Shown here: piece by piece, positions 28,201 through 35,983 of the stretch | Position numbering within the stretch: position 1 is the first letter of the stretch | Layout of the letters: every line of letters begins with the position of its first letter | DNA from: a virus | Reading direction: 5' to 3' (one strand) | DNA length: 36,032 bases | Virus record (IMG/VR): IMGVR_UViG_3300030106_007211 | Coordinates: 3,686-39,717 of that record | The notes under the pieces: generated by a model | What the model was told of the DNA's origin: nothing | The model's database searches: none | What the model saw: the letters and a program-made list of their open reading frames with translations, nothing else | Program-made: the position numbers and the translations under genes

Positions 28201-28967
28201 CGGAGTTGCTTGCCGAAGTCGAAGACAAGCTTCAGTGGATGGTGTTTAAGGTAAAACAACGAGGTAAAACAAATTACTTTGAAAAAATAATCGAGTCAAA
28301 TTCAACAACTGACATCCCTACAGAACTCGCTGAAGAGGGTCTCGGTAAAACATTGAAGAAAAAGAATGTAAAAGAAACTGACTTCCTGGGTGGTGGTGCC
28401 GCTAAAGGTGCTAACACGCTGGAGTCTGAGGAAACCATTGGATATAACTGGCCATATGATTTCTTCTCGCTTGTGGAACTTGCTAAGATTGATGAGGACG
28501 TTGTATTTGGAACGCCAGTTGCGGTAACTGTTGACCAAGACTTTGACGCTTCAACATTGACACCTGATAATGTAATTATACCAACTAAAAAGGTCGCTAA
28601 AACTGTAGTTGAGCAAATTGCTGATGTTACCGCTGGCGGACTTACACAACAAGGGGTGCAGAATATGTTTACCACTGAGACAACAAAAACGGTCGCTTCA
28701 CAAATAGATCCAACCAATAAGGGTCAATATGTTAGAACAGGTGTTATAACAAAAACAGAAACAGAAACAACTGAGAGTAGCACTATTGCTGATTTATCTA
28801 GCGGAGTGCCTACAAAAAGCAGCACTATTACAACAACAAACAAGGGTACAATAACTAAGACTGAAGAGACAACTGTCACAGAAATGGACCCAGAAGACTC
28901 TTCAGCCACCGCTACTGTTGCCGACACTCTTTCAGCCCCCAGAAATACTGGTGGCTTTAACCGCTAA
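19296..28967 (+). CDS. Giant multidomain baseplate/tail protein (3223 residues) with LamG-like domain and gp7/GpI-like region
   Basis: Residues 1-130 are helical (SAEEYYLRSLEYIYDEYPYD). Residues about 185-375 form a LamG/concanavalin-type lectin domain: VTVEFWLKTGS, WQHYAFSFV, KLYVNGALTE and GSLDEFRFWKTRRTEKQI are the usual strand signatures. Around 600-635, IYKAKGTEKSFRNLIRCFG resembles the conserved KGT-x-x-A/S motif of P2 GpI-type tail proteins, the counterpart of the gp7 wedge, which normally follows gp6/GpJ. A second lectin-like beta region seems to follow near 690-880. The long C-terminal half is Asn/Ser/Gly/Tyr-rich and beta-like, without enzyme motifs. The last 125 residues are Thr-rich and contain a repeat shared with the 976-residue protein. 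T4 gp7 is only about 1030 residues. The frame is open and unbroken. Confidence 0.85.
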   Translation: MSIKDLFDRSSQVIVSSSLEKIAEGIESPEYIIEYNEDVVRVEPHIDFSDPANFSKYGSAEEYYLRSLEYIYDEYPYDGSLKERLEWKKEATLLDLYILDSKYPKSTGYAVFASDGWGTLAGSIVNGYGQPASSNYEYINIKGGPNSSFGSSLGTASLADVFDTKSNIFDETVTGSSGPVSAQRTTNLQTNLDRGVTVEFWLKTGSLDTALTEKQVVFDLWNGQASSSADYGRLRIELDGTRASSPFMVTVLSGTVGLSTSSVEIGSTLNLNSFSDWQHYAFSFVNSGTDIETKLYVNGALTETITTGSNIGEIREDLEANIGALVTGTFNPSGEAFANLGSGKLSGSLDEFRFWKTRRTEKQIKRNYFTSDLGGGTNTDTANLDLGVYFKFNEGITTDATTDSVVLDYSGRISNGTWTGYPSSNARNTGSAINSASAGTEELDVIVRRNHPDVYNLRAELQESGSLWDNTNNSSLFFSLPSWIIEEDEGNGTTGNIKKLTQIMSSYLDDLDLLIGELPKFNMASYPSSSVSLDGQPDKLHKLYPYAKRAVDSYGLGAPELFSNGQFLEYYRNRNETKEFEEELYTVKNVIYNNIFNNLTDIYKAKGTEKSFRNLIRCFGIGDDVIRINAYSDNSVYKFDTKRRSDSVRSKAINLNHIDNFAGTVYQYADSSNANSVSHISGSGREGLTLEDGFPMTLEAEVVFPEKISRRLENSYTQEYPYLTASLFGMHQARANSPTETDLTWAATDNANFQVFAIRNETQASDVKFMLSSSVPFPIPELTSSQYYNVYENQKWNFAVRIKPLGYPQSFASGAVDNNYVLEFYGVNYIADRKINEFTITGSIGKQAAENLLISPKRIFVGSHKTNFTGSTLHYSDAKITSCRYWFDYIDNETMRTHAIDPDNFGLLRPGRDTYIKESDLASVQVPEIESLALYWDFQTVTGSDNGSGSPATFDGKFVVEDVTSGSLGLIGRYNWLGKILKYQHTGRGDAFPINSTGSVENLFLYSGRQQLPEVVFGDDNIRVLNREETEVFTKETRPVKTYYAFEKSMYQVISDEIINYFGSIAEFNNLVGEPVHRYRQSYKSMEYLRQFFFERVGNTPDLDKFIEFYKWIDSTLETMLMQLVPASAQVSDGIDNIVESHILERNKYWSKFPTMEFSASAPEGGVVTINRHLYDWEHGHRPISGLQSDNCFYWKERAERDDDPISSGDTGVDADRNSILDVSLQVLNRKFNTPYRFGVVKRRQLHGGINYSENKKTNFYRGVNYPHGPVSALGLPLNELNAYNVNVTLLKDCDDDLVPPELQKKKYSFGTRNGRTYDSGSFDGVKGEIAMPFNILSASSNIGGYNEGVQANFLANSQLVNLHSDAYGDRNETPMQGPFTEKYVGGHQHRHVRINNFDANRIGGDGAAGPNNLDGQFTRPEAWRLLLGGGPAGLGAIGLTGPDYGGPYPDPTRQRAWWWREETAKRPVNIRNILQTTASADTVLSGTLQFGAIGNYEKTYQVVQTSGRSTNNFWFNDGQTDLLPDRFKTNNPKTTNVHTLIGVRPFYAGSNRGNTFLPGAGADDATAITRTARSLSNRYEPFQNAVTSNRTVFRLPDRTKQDAVIVERFSSPGGPEINSLGFLDVIAAEKSVYNALPFRNLSVRGSGSGEDPNVLISGSSIRVSDHLGHRRGLRTLAALHAGQFGADATYGSIVASTYNTSPSFYKINRNTGFKIDGVPGTPGSSYSTASVRDNFYIQHPIPQNDKQYSWITASISNTGSFFGHAPRSGLVSGSTAFQPAINFLSASEIVTNTGDGSPSFIDFVGTNATIFETTSSFNLLTSSDNSAADNLFAYTVKPFGTQTDAPGGTFTGTPFTRNKNNIFNALMLHRNGPYGYSSWRQISNRYHPIVRQMRVNNSISIIDPDTERDSLLKAQGKYRGYEWDGAKQNSSDIFGYTSKGTSTFRLTQDRAILEFAEPVVTTGYKPLEFNGKLAGVPAEVKAPYANQKTNFSNSKLNEKLGLTEDNSTAADNVYSMFAADGNQLINMVYSEQIYPAKRNIYLKRNNQRTSFKNDFWRNNRFDRMAFLTSSVFNYEVQSPEYTSSLWPLDGRIYDSKGPDFGPSPGVKVASHDVFAQSAPNSGSGVGVLQSVSVIFHSSRDTSPSGGRKPNFIITGSCLYARPHGLTTGSSVRLYQNTLGTAKGDVDSSIQNQNVIQFSGDAPWDAGKQSGKTPFYDSYDDYVQSMKRIGKDYSILPEFRISERMDDYLTAPNFDKFNDPAFLNLTGAVANITSSTQNDFYKIYSHTDFTKYFGVVKNDVATKTNLQEDPSQITVRCKALLKLLPYDGFYPASRTVQISKLYSGSYGRNWTLTTTDNSGDKTFVAAGGRVGATRPLLAPMIAPGILFNTIKAGLAVDYPVLTSSVAKTESVQRVAVSGSDLTANGGAQLNDPNGTSANNGEDFYIGNLYFDQRIPFEALVEPENHIANISFLDMEPHPSASMKVTASWNGDGDDRFKYAMNNFLAETPEFFLENSNFTSFISSPEENFKTAIKDRKYTMKVALRKSFRVPQNQFDEDAKRYPYNGNGSNNMVMYSRPSAFGPPVLGALSGAIAGDGDAAPNTTVGASAFSNSGSAFGGSNHGHNGPFTPPYYDGGAYCIFEFNPTENKKYTLEEIQSQVTMSYYRFPNWNLTGALSSSGPMGCDGSGITADNRAEVNSMQISASVNLLGRVSAKDLFKFQNVDLTSGDRWVIQTKFETPILNFVDASASAGLTTIVNTGTGGHAVALSGGLNTRPYGMWHQYGRLPKSTEGIFLELEKPKYRQVGNDPVATAPRTDLSLAKLIGFSATSQKVGRVAPTKTIREAVVAVPFVEEENERKFFEISRASLIPQSSTEGETVFSTSVDSIQQMLDSMERYVMPPSFDFLTYPEDVTPVTMYIFEFEHSLNQQDLVDIWQNLPPRIGRAFDPDNGLETTEIMQTKEITHSLGDTELLAEVEDKLQWMVFKVKQRGKTNYFEKIIESNSTTDIPTELAEEGLGKTLKKKNVKETDFLGGGAAKGANTLESEETIGYNWPYDFFSLVELAKIDEDVVFGTPVAVTVDQDFDASTLTPDNVIIPTKKVAKTVVEQIADVTAGGLTQQGVQNMFTTETTKTVASQIDPTNKGQYVRTGVITKTETETTESSTIADLSSGVPTKSSTITTTNKGTITKTEETTVTEMDPEDSSATATVADTLSAPRNTGGFNR
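28590..28967 (+). repeat. Thr-rich C-terminal tail with a repeat unit shared with the 976-residue protein
   Basis: This codes for residues 3099-3223 of the giant protein. It begins with VAKTVVEQIADVT, then LTQQGVQ, then VASQIDPTN, matching VAETVLEQITEAT, MTTSGVQ and VAAQVANDTNPTN in the protein encoded at 30107-33037. After that the sequence is low-complexity Thr/Ser/Glu (KTETETTESST, KSSTITTTNKG). It is probably a flexible, surface-exposed or scaffold-contacting tail. Confidence 0.55.
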
Positions 28968-28997
28968 AAACAATAACAACGAATATTTAATAAAGAC

Positions 28998-30107
28998 ATG
29001 GAATTTTTCAACAAAAAAGAAGAGGTTATAGATTTACAGCTTACCCAATATGGAAAGTTTTTGCTTTCAATGGGTAAACTCAAGCCTGTATACTACGCTT
29101 TTTATGATGAAAATATTATTTATGATTCTGATTACGCTGGCTTTAGCGAAACACAAAATCAAACTCATCCAAGAATTCAAGAAAATACTCCAAATACAAA
29201 AATTGTACACAATTTTCACAGCATTGAAGATGATATGGTCCGCGCTGTTGAAATACAAAACTCAAACAATCCAGACTTAGCTCAACTAATGCTTCAACAG
29301 ACCGCTGAAAAATCACAAGTTTTAACTAATCCATTGGCAAATTCTGATATGGGTTCGGACAAGACGCCATCATGGAACTTGTCTTTGTTGTCTGGTCAGA
29401 TTTTAACAGGATCAACAACATCAACTTTAACATTAAGCAGTTCAGCGACAGTTCTAAACATCCCTCAAATTGAAGTTGAAATGAATTATCGTGTCGAAGT
29501 AGCAGTGGGAGAACCAAGATCTGAACAAGAACAACAAGATATTGAACTGGGTGTTGATGATGGTATTCCACAGTCTATTTTAGAGCAACAACTAAATCCA
29601 GACGAAATTATTCAATCTTATGATGTTCGTGTTTTTCAAGATGGTTCTTTTTTTAAAGTTGATGGTGACCCGACAAATGGCAAATTACTGTTTCAAATTA
29701 TAGAGGAGCATGTACCCCGAGGAAACGATAATTTTGAGATTGAAATATACGAAATTGAAGATGTTGATGGTAACGGCATGGTTCAAAATACTACAAAAAT
29801 AACTGACTTAAAACAATTAAGATTACTGGTCGAGCCTGAACTAATTATTGATGATATTTTAGTTGATGAGGCATCGGGTAGATCACTTTCCTCATCAGAT
29901 ATTGACAGTAGTTTCGCTGATTATTTTTTTGAAGTATTAACTGATGATGAAATAAGTCCTGCTTTTGTTTGTGAGTTACTAAACTCTGGAGACGAAGATG
30001 TATATAAATTTGCTCGTAAAGATTTTGTTTGTCCTGACGTACAGCAAGAATATCAAATTGTTAACCCATATTCGCAAAAAGACTCAAACAGTTGTGGTGA
30101 TACATAA
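28998..30107 (+). CDS. Virion structural protein (369 residues), function unknown
   Basis: The N-terminus (FFNKKEEVIDLQLTQYGKFL, then GKLKPVYYAFYDENIIYDSDY, residues 3-47) has the layout LTxxGKxLL...GKxxPxYYAFxDExIxYD that I associate with conserved tail proteins of marine T4-like phages. The rest is acidic with beta-like strands and a short Cys-containing end (DFVCPDV, SNSCGDT). No enzyme motif is seen. There is no strong Shine-Dalgarno before ATG 28998, and the 30-base upstream gap is AT-rich. The stop overlaps the next start by one base. It is probably a peripheral baseplate or fibre-attachment protein. Confidence 0.75.
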   Translation: MEFFNKKEEVIDLQLTQYGKFLLSMGKLKPVYYAFYDENIIYDSDYAGFSETQNQTHPRIQENTPNTKIVHNFHSIEDDMVRAVEIQNSNNPDLAQLMLQQTAEKSQVLTNPLANSDMGSDKTPSWNLSLLSGQILTGSTTSTLTLSSSATVLNIPQIEVEMNYRVEVAVGEPRSEQEQQDIELGVDDGIPQSILEQQLNPDEIIQSYDVRVFQDGSFFKVDGDPTNGKLLFQIIEEHVPRGNDNFEIEIYEIEDVDGNGMVQNTTKITDLKQLRLLVEPELIIDDILVDEASGRSLSSSDIDSSFADYFFEVLTDDEISPAFVCELLNSGDEDVYKFARKDFVCPDVQQEYQIVNPYSQKDSNSCGDT

Positions 30108-33037
30108 TGGCTAATGCATGTGGACTATTTGGTGACTTAATACCCAATGTTTATATTGATAGGGTCTTTCTTGAAGAGTCGCTAACAGATACAGATAATG
30201 ATGGTGTAGCAGAACTTCAAACCCCAAAACTTTCTGTTCAGTTAAAAGTTTTAGATTCTCAGTCTTCTGATGGTAATTTTAGTATTTTAGGAGACGCCCT
30301 TCAGATAGAAACATCTAATAGCGTTTTAGATTTTAAAGAATACATCAATGTTCATTGTGTTGTTATGACAGATTTAGTTGCAGCAGACGATTTTATAAGC
30401 AGGTTTGAACAATCAAACTACACGGAAACAAATTCTTATTTTGGGCTTCCGCCACGTCCACCAAGCAACTATTATGTTATCAAAAAATCACTGACCGACT
30501 TTACTCTGACATATGAAAACTCTGAAAACTTAACAGAGGTTCTTGCAAGTTATCAATTTGACAAAACGCAATTTGGAGATGATGATGTTTTTGATTATTT
30601 AAGAGTATTTGCCTTTGTACAACTTGATGTTGAGGCATTGGAGTCAGACATTAATGTAGATTTTCCTGCCGGATTTAAAACAGTTGTTGGAAGATATATC
30701 GATGAGATTGTTCTTCGTAATTCGGTTGTTGTTTCTGAATTAACAATTTTTACAACAGAAGATGGCGATTTATGGGATGATTCATTTCATGCTATGACTG
30801 ATGGTCGTTACATGACCGGACGCTCACATACTGGCGACCCCTCTGAACAGATACTAACAAAAACAAACACGATAACAAACAATGTTCAGGATTTTAGAAT
30901 AAGAGATGAAATTAGTGTTTTTGTTGCAAACTTTGATTTTACTAAATCTTTTCAATATGATTTTCCAGAGCAGCAAGATATTTTGAATAGATCTCTTTCC
31001 AAGAATTCCTACTTTTCTGAAATTTTTATAACTAAAGATGAAAAAAGAAATGGACGTTTTTATTTTGCTTTTGATTACGGAAAGTTCATTTTACAAGAAG
31101 ATAAGTTTGCTAATATTATTTCCACTATGACCACCACAGCAAAGGTTGAACTAATCCGAAATGCTGACTTAGTAAAGTTTGTTGTAAAAAGAAAACAAGT
31201 AAAAGAAAAACCAGCAAGAAATCATCTTGGATCACCTGTGAAAAATAGAGTTCAATCAAATGAAACAGTTGAAGTTCCGATTGTGACTTCTTTGGACGAC
31301 AACAATATAACAGAAATAGGTGTAATCTTAACTGACCAGCCATCCAGCGACACTTCTTTAGTAAGACATTTTACAGGGTTTGATCTTGGTCTGAAAGGAA
31401 ACACTGATGGTGATTTTCAATATAGTGTTGAAATTGAAGCACTGTCAGCTTTCACAACAATATTAAATCAGATTTTAAAGAATCTTGATTTAGCACTGTC
31501 GAGTTACAATGAATATGTAAATCTCACACAGATTCCTGGCGTTTACGACTGGCAAACAAGAAAATACACAACTTTTGGACAGCAAGTGCTTACTAATTGG
31601 GATGGTGGTACAAGATTAGCCACTATCATAGATATTTATACAACTGCTTTAGATTACTTTGTTGAGCTTGATACCTCAATTCCAAACAGCGGCGGAATGA
31701 CATATCGAGGCGGAATTGAAAGCAATCTTGTCCGTAATATTAACCCCACTGATGGTTCAGTAGATGGTATTATTTTGTTTCAAAAAATGCTGTCTGATTT
31801 AATTGCACAAGTTAGTGATGTTCTGAGTGTTGGTTCAAATTCTGTTGGAGTTGAATCAACAAGAACAGTCCCTCCATCTGATAGGCAGTCGCTCTTGAAA
31901 CAAACAACCATGAGAGTGGAAGAGGCATTTGATCACACAATTGGAGCAAGATTTATTAACGATACTTATGTAGATAATATTAGTCCAATAAGAAGAAATC
32001 CAGGCGGGTTCCCAGGTCTTAGAACTTATAGTGGCACTGATCTTGCTGATGCATCAGTTACAGAGATTAATCCGTTGAATTCAATTTTTATTGGAACCCC
32101 AAAAGCAGCAGAAGCTCAGGGCATAGTTGTTAATGTACTACCCTCTTTCGAGAGCAGTAGATTTAATTCAATAATTAATGAAGACGGGCAAATTGTAGAG
32201 AAGCCGTCAAGAAATAAAGTTAAATTATCAGATTACACAGGTGCAAATGCACCCTCAAGATTGTCAGGACAAACCATTGGTGTTGACCCATTACAAAGTC
32301 AAGATTTAAATGTTAATAATTTTAGTCCCAGAGATTTACAGAAAGAAGGAGTAGTTCCAAACGCTGCTGCTCCTCTTAGTGTTTATCAACAAATTGGTAC
32401 GAACACTGACTTAGTTAAAGAAGGAGTTGTTACTGAAGATTTGGATACTTTAACTTCTGAGGATCTGAAGACAGAGGTTGAGGTTTTAACAGCTTTCACA
32501 AGACAAAGCTCTAACTTGACTGATAATTCGTTTGTTATGAGAAACCCTCAGTTTCAAGTTAAAAAACTTGGAGACTTAACAACTGCTGTTAATGCAGGTA
32601 ATCTTTATTTTTTGTGTAAACAAAGACAACAAGGTAACAAAGAAGTTATTGATGCTTACTTTCTTGTAAGTCCTGTTGCGGCGACATTTGAAACACCAAC
32701 TGAGTTCACTACAGACGGTGTGCAGCTTGATTTTGGTGAGTCGGAGGCTGTTGCTGAGACAGTATTAGAGCAAATTACAGAGGCAACTGATCCTTCAAAC
32801 ATGACCACTTCTGGTGTTCAATTCAGTTTTGGTGCTCCATCTTCCGTAGCTGCACAAGTAGCAAATGATACTAATCCTACAAACATGACTACGGACGGTG
32901 TTGACCTTGCAGCAGCGCTTGAAGCGACTAACTCTGGTAAAGTTTCTACAGTTATGGAACAAATGAGCGAAGCAACACAAGGTATGACCTCCCAAGGATT
33001 TAAACAGCAAGGCTTTGAGAGACCTTTAGGAACATAA
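30107..33037 (+). CDS. Virion structural protein (976 residues) with C-terminal repeats
   Basis: I do not recognise a family. The N-terminal 320 residues (starting MANACGLFGDLIPNVYIDRV) are acidic and beta-rich. A middle segment near 380-520 contains a helical stretch (LNQILKNLDLALSSYNEYVN). The C-terminal 110 residues hold four imperfect units of 28-33 residues, each starting FTTDGVQ, MTTSGVQ, MTTDGVD or MTSQGFK. The same kind of unit occurs at the end of the giant protein. There is no signal peptide and there are very few Cys. The neighbours and size indicate a tail or baseplate component. Translation is probably coupled to the previous gene; three bases separate it from the next one. Confidence 0.8.
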   Translation: MANACGLFGDLIPNVYIDRVFLEESLTDTDNDGVAELQTPKLSVQLKVLDSQSSDGNFSILGDALQIETSNSVLDFKEYINVHCVVMTDLVAADDFISRFEQSNYTETNSYFGLPPRPPSNYYVIKKSLTDFTLTYENSENLTEVLASYQFDKTQFGDDDVFDYLRVFAFVQLDVEALESDINVDFPAGFKTVVGRYIDEIVLRNSVVVSELTIFTTEDGDLWDDSFHAMTDGRYMTGRSHTGDPSEQILTKTNTITNNVQDFRIRDEISVFVANFDFTKSFQYDFPEQQDILNRSLSKNSYFSEIFITKDEKRNGRFYFAFDYGKFILQEDKFANIISTMTTTAKVELIRNADLVKFVVKRKQVKEKPARNHLGSPVKNRVQSNETVEVPIVTSLDDNNITEIGVILTDQPSSDTSLVRHFTGFDLGLKGNTDGDFQYSVEIEALSAFTTILNQILKNLDLALSSYNEYVNLTQIPGVYDWQTRKYTTFGQQVLTNWDGGTRLATIIDIYTTALDYFVELDTSIPNSGGMTYRGGIESNLVRNINPTDGSVDGIILFQKMLSDLIAQVSDVLSVGSNSVGVESTRTVPPSDRQSLLKQTTMRVEEAFDHTIGARFINDTYVDNISPIRRNPGGFPGLRTYSGTDLADASVTEINPLNSIFIGTPKAAEAQGIVVNVLPSFESSRFNSIINEDGQIVEKPSRNKVKLSDYTGANAPSRLSGQTIGVDPLQSQDLNVNNFSPRDLQKEGVVPNAAAPLSVYQQIGTNTDLVKEGVVTEDLDTLTSEDLKTEVEVLTAFTRQSSNLTDNSFVMRNPQFQVKKLGDLTTAVNAGNLYFLCKQRQQGNKEVIDAYFLVSPVAATFETPTEFTTDGVQLDFGESEAVAETVLEQITEATDPSNMTTSGVQFSFGAPSSVAAQVANDTNPTNMTTDGVDLAAALEATNSGKVSTVMEQMSEATQGMTSQGFKQQGFERPLGT
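32708..32998 (+). repeat. Four tandem protein-level repeats at the C-terminus of the 976-residue protein
   Basis: Units begin at 32708, 32804, 32888 and 32987, i.e. spacings of 32, 28 and 33 codons. Each starts with (M/F)T(T/S)xG(V/F). The units end in EQITEATDPSN, NDTNPTN and EQMSEATQG. The repeats are degenerate at the DNA level, so they are old rather than a recent slippage product. Confidence 0.55.
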
Positions 33038-33040
33038 AAT

Positions 33041-35938
33041 ATGGCAATTAAAAAATGTGATGACATCGTTGCTGAAGCAGAGGCGCTCGAAACGGAGGCT
33101 GCTGAGGGCACAACTGAAGCGGCTGCTCAAGAAACAGAAGCACAGGAATCTGAAACATCAACATCTGGCGATGGCGTAAATGACACCGCAATGGGGTCAA
33201 CTAATTTAGCCGCGCAGGGGCAAGCAGCAATAAGCCAGATGACTGCCGAGTCTGCAATGGAAGCAATTCAGGATGAGGAGCTACAAGAATTAGTAGAAGA
33301 TTATAAAAAGAAACAATCAGCTTATCTTGGAAAAACTATTACAGCCGTTGAATCAAGCTTGTTTCAACGTCTCGCTGTTGAATCAGAAACTTTTGACACA
33401 ACAAAGACAGCTTTGCTTAATATTACAACATTTGGAAATGGAAATATTAAATCAACAAGACCGGCAAATATTTCTGATCCACTTCGTGCGGAGCACAGAA
33501 GTTTTTTTACATTGGATTCAAACGATCAATTATCTTTTTTTAGTACCGATAATACAGATATGTTTGGCTCGACACCAATAAAAATTTCTCCATATCAAGG
33601 ATCAAAACCAACATCAGTTAGCAGTGATTTATTTAAAAAATATCAACAATCATTTATTATTGAAAGTGATAATTTTGTAGAAAATAGCGACTCAGATGGA
33701 ATCATAAATCTTCAACCTGCGTGGGACGCTTTTATGAACGGAGGAACAGATAGTGTTACTGGTCTTAATAGACCATCTGCTATAATTGATACAACACAAA
33801 CATTTACTGACCATTACATAAAAATAAATTCTCTTTTTAATGATGAAGATATGGAAAGATTTTCTAATGCAATCAACAATCCTGCATATGGAAAAGTGGT
33901 GCCAACGTATAACTTTTTTGTTAAAGGATACGAAAACTACATCGCTTCAGCAAATATTAGTGAATATCAATTACAAAATCAATTTTCTAACATTACAAGA
34001 GAAAATTCAGAGCTTCAAAACGCACTTCATGATCTTGGTATGGACTATAGATACGTCCAAAATGTTATCACACTGAAAGACCAACAAGGCTATGATATAA
34101 CTGAAAAATTTCAAAACATTGGAATTCCAAAGTCCTCTGTCCCAAGCATTAAAGAGGTAACAGACACTGATGATCTTTACTCTTTACTAAACTATATTGA
34201 GTTTAACACTGAAGCAACAGGTCAATTTTTGGTCTCTGCTGCTGATACAGGAATGACTGATGATTTGTTCAAGTTTCTTATGGATCAAAATATTGTTTAT
34301 CCAGGGGACATCGCCTCCGCCGCTCAAGCCAACCGTTTAAAGTTTGCTATTTCTACAGAGATTGTAACATACAATAATAACCTAACTCTTATCAATACAG
34401 ACATTGTAGAGGAAAATGTTGCAATTTTAAACTTATCAAGTTGGCTTTTGTCTTATCTATCAAAAGCTGGTGCTCCAAGCATTGATACTAGGTTTAGCAA
34501 TGTTGCTGTTCTTTTAGGAGTTGATCCTAATACAGTTGAGACTTCTGAGGATTGCAATGCGTTTCTTCAAACACTAAAAAGTTTGTTACTATCCGGTAAA
34601 CTTCAACAAGTTGTTAATGATAGGTTCCGTACTTTTGAACAAATGATGGCAGGCGAAGAAGCATACAACGAAACAATTATGTATGAAATTGTTCGAACAG
34701 GCGGAGACTCTACACAAAGAATATTTGTTCCAAACGTAGAAGATTTAGATATCATGAGATATGCCGATACTCAAGTCAAGTACGACAGAGACTACACATA
34801 TGAAATCTTCGCTCATCAACTTATTATAGGAACCAGTTATCAATATTATAACTTTAGTGTTTCCACCAATTCTAAACTCGCCCTTTTTGCTGTTGAATAC
34901 GAACCATCGCTTCAAATTGCAAGACTACCGATTTTTAATCAGACGGTTAGAATTTTAGATAACGCCCCTGTTTTTCCAGATGTTAGTATTGTTCCGTTTA
35001 AGGGTGTGACAGATCGTGTTATCATTAACCTTAACGGCAATATGGGTACATACGAATTGGATCCAATTATCATTACCGATGCTGATGCTAATTTTATTAA
35101 AAATTATCGTGACGCTAGAGGCTTATCTGGTGCCGATCCAATCTTATACGAATCAGATGATCCGGTCAGTGAATTTGAAGTTTATAGAACGACAGACCCA
35201 CCTTTTTCATATAGCGATTTTAGTGATAACTTGCTAAGAACAGTGTCTTCTGATGTAGCTACATCCGTATCATTTATCGATGATATTTCTCCAAATACAA
35301 AATATTATTATACATTTAGATCAATTGATGTTCATGGCAACCGCTCAAACCCAACTGATGTTTATGTCATCGAATTGGTAGAATATGACGGTATGATATT
35401 TTTTAATCAATCAATCTATGAATTTGGAGATGTTAACTACAATAACGTTAAAACAACTCGGTCTTTTAAAAGATACTTTCAGATTAATCCCAACCTAATT
35501 CAAAGTCTTATTGACTATGAAAAAACATTTCCTGATGGCGACACAAGCTCTGCACTAAAAGCAACAAGTGTATCTGTTGGTAGGGCAGACACACCAGTGT
35601 GGGACAAGAGGTTTAAGATTAGAATTACGTCTAAAAACTCTGGCAAAAAGTTCGATATTAATTTTACTTGCAAGACACAATTCATACAAAACACAGATGA
35701 TACACCACCCATTGACCCTGGTGTTATCGCCGCAATTGCTAAAACCGGATTCAATGCTACCGCTTCAAAGGTGGCTTCAAATGAAGCAACAGCAGGGTTG
35801 CGAACATTCCAACAACAGAACACGCAAGAAGACGCAGAAGAGGCAATTGAAGCAGCACGAGAGGTGGGGACTCAACAACCTGAAGAGACTCCGCTTGACA
35901 ATGGTGGAGATCCATCTACAGCAGGATCAAAATATTGA
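33041..35938 (+). CDS. Virion structural protein (965 residues) with a fibronectin type III-like domain
   Basis: Residues 1-60 are a low-complexity Glu/Ala/Thr segment (EAEALETEAAEGTTEAAAQE), and the last 60 residues are similarly Ala/Glu/Gln-rich. Between them is an acidic, Asn-rich structural protein. A fibronectin type III-like domain lies at about 705-785: a VSEFEVYRTTDPPFSY strand, then SVSFIDDISPNTKYYYTFRS and VHGNRSNPTDVYVIEL, the classical tYxYrV-like arrangement. Such domains occur on the surface of many tailed-phage virions. It is one of three consecutive large proteins after the giant one. AGGA at about 33026 serves the start. The exact role in the tail is unknown. Confidence 0.8.
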   Translation: MAIKKCDDIVAEAEALETEAAEGTTEAAAQETEAQESETSTSGDGVNDTAMGSTNLAAQGQAAISQMTAESAMEAIQDEELQELVEDYKKKQSAYLGKTITAVESSLFQRLAVESETFDTTKTALLNITTFGNGNIKSTRPANISDPLRAEHRSFFTLDSNDQLSFFSTDNTDMFGSTPIKISPYQGSKPTSVSSDLFKKYQQSFIIESDNFVENSDSDGIINLQPAWDAFMNGGTDSVTGLNRPSAIIDTTQTFTDHYIKINSLFNDEDMERFSNAINNPAYGKVVPTYNFFVKGYENYIASANISEYQLQNQFSNITRENSELQNALHDLGMDYRYVQNVITLKDQQGYDITEKFQNIGIPKSSVPSIKEVTDTDDLYSLLNYIEFNTEATGQFLVSAADTGMTDDLFKFLMDQNIVYPGDIASAAQANRLKFAISTEIVTYNNNLTLINTDIVEENVAILNLSSWLLSYLSKAGAPSIDTRFSNVAVLLGVDPNTVETSEDCNAFLQTLKSLLLSGKLQQVVNDRFRTFEQMMAGEEAYNETIMYEIVRTGGDSTQRIFVPNVEDLDIMRYADTQVKYDRDYTYEIFAHQLIIGTSYQYYNFSVSTNSKLALFAVEYEPSLQIARLPIFNQTVRILDNAPVFPDVSIVPFKGVTDRVIINLNGNMGTYELDPIIITDADANFIKNYRDARGLSGADPILYESDDPVSEFEVYRTTDPPFSYSDFSDNLLRTVSSDVATSVSFIDDISPNTKYYYTFRSIDVHGNRSNPTDVYVIELVEYDGMIFFNQSIYEFGDVNYNNVKTTRSFKRYFQINPNLIQSLIDYEKTFPDGDTSSALKATSVSVGRADTPVWDKRFKIRITSKNSGKKFDINFTCKTQFIQNTDDTPPIDPGVIAAIAKTGFNATASKVASNEATAGLRTFQQQNTQEDAEEAIEAAREVGTQQPEETPLDNGGDPSTAGSKY

Positions 35939-35983
35939 ATGTATAAGCCATCAACAAAATTGGTATTTTAATATTATTGGAAA

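Noticed and set aside
28274-28717. 147-residue open frame on the minus strand
   Set aside because: Antisense to the Thr/Val-rich end of the giant gene; a Val/Ser/Thr-rich translation is what such antisense reading gives. No promoter or ribosome-binding site was seen.
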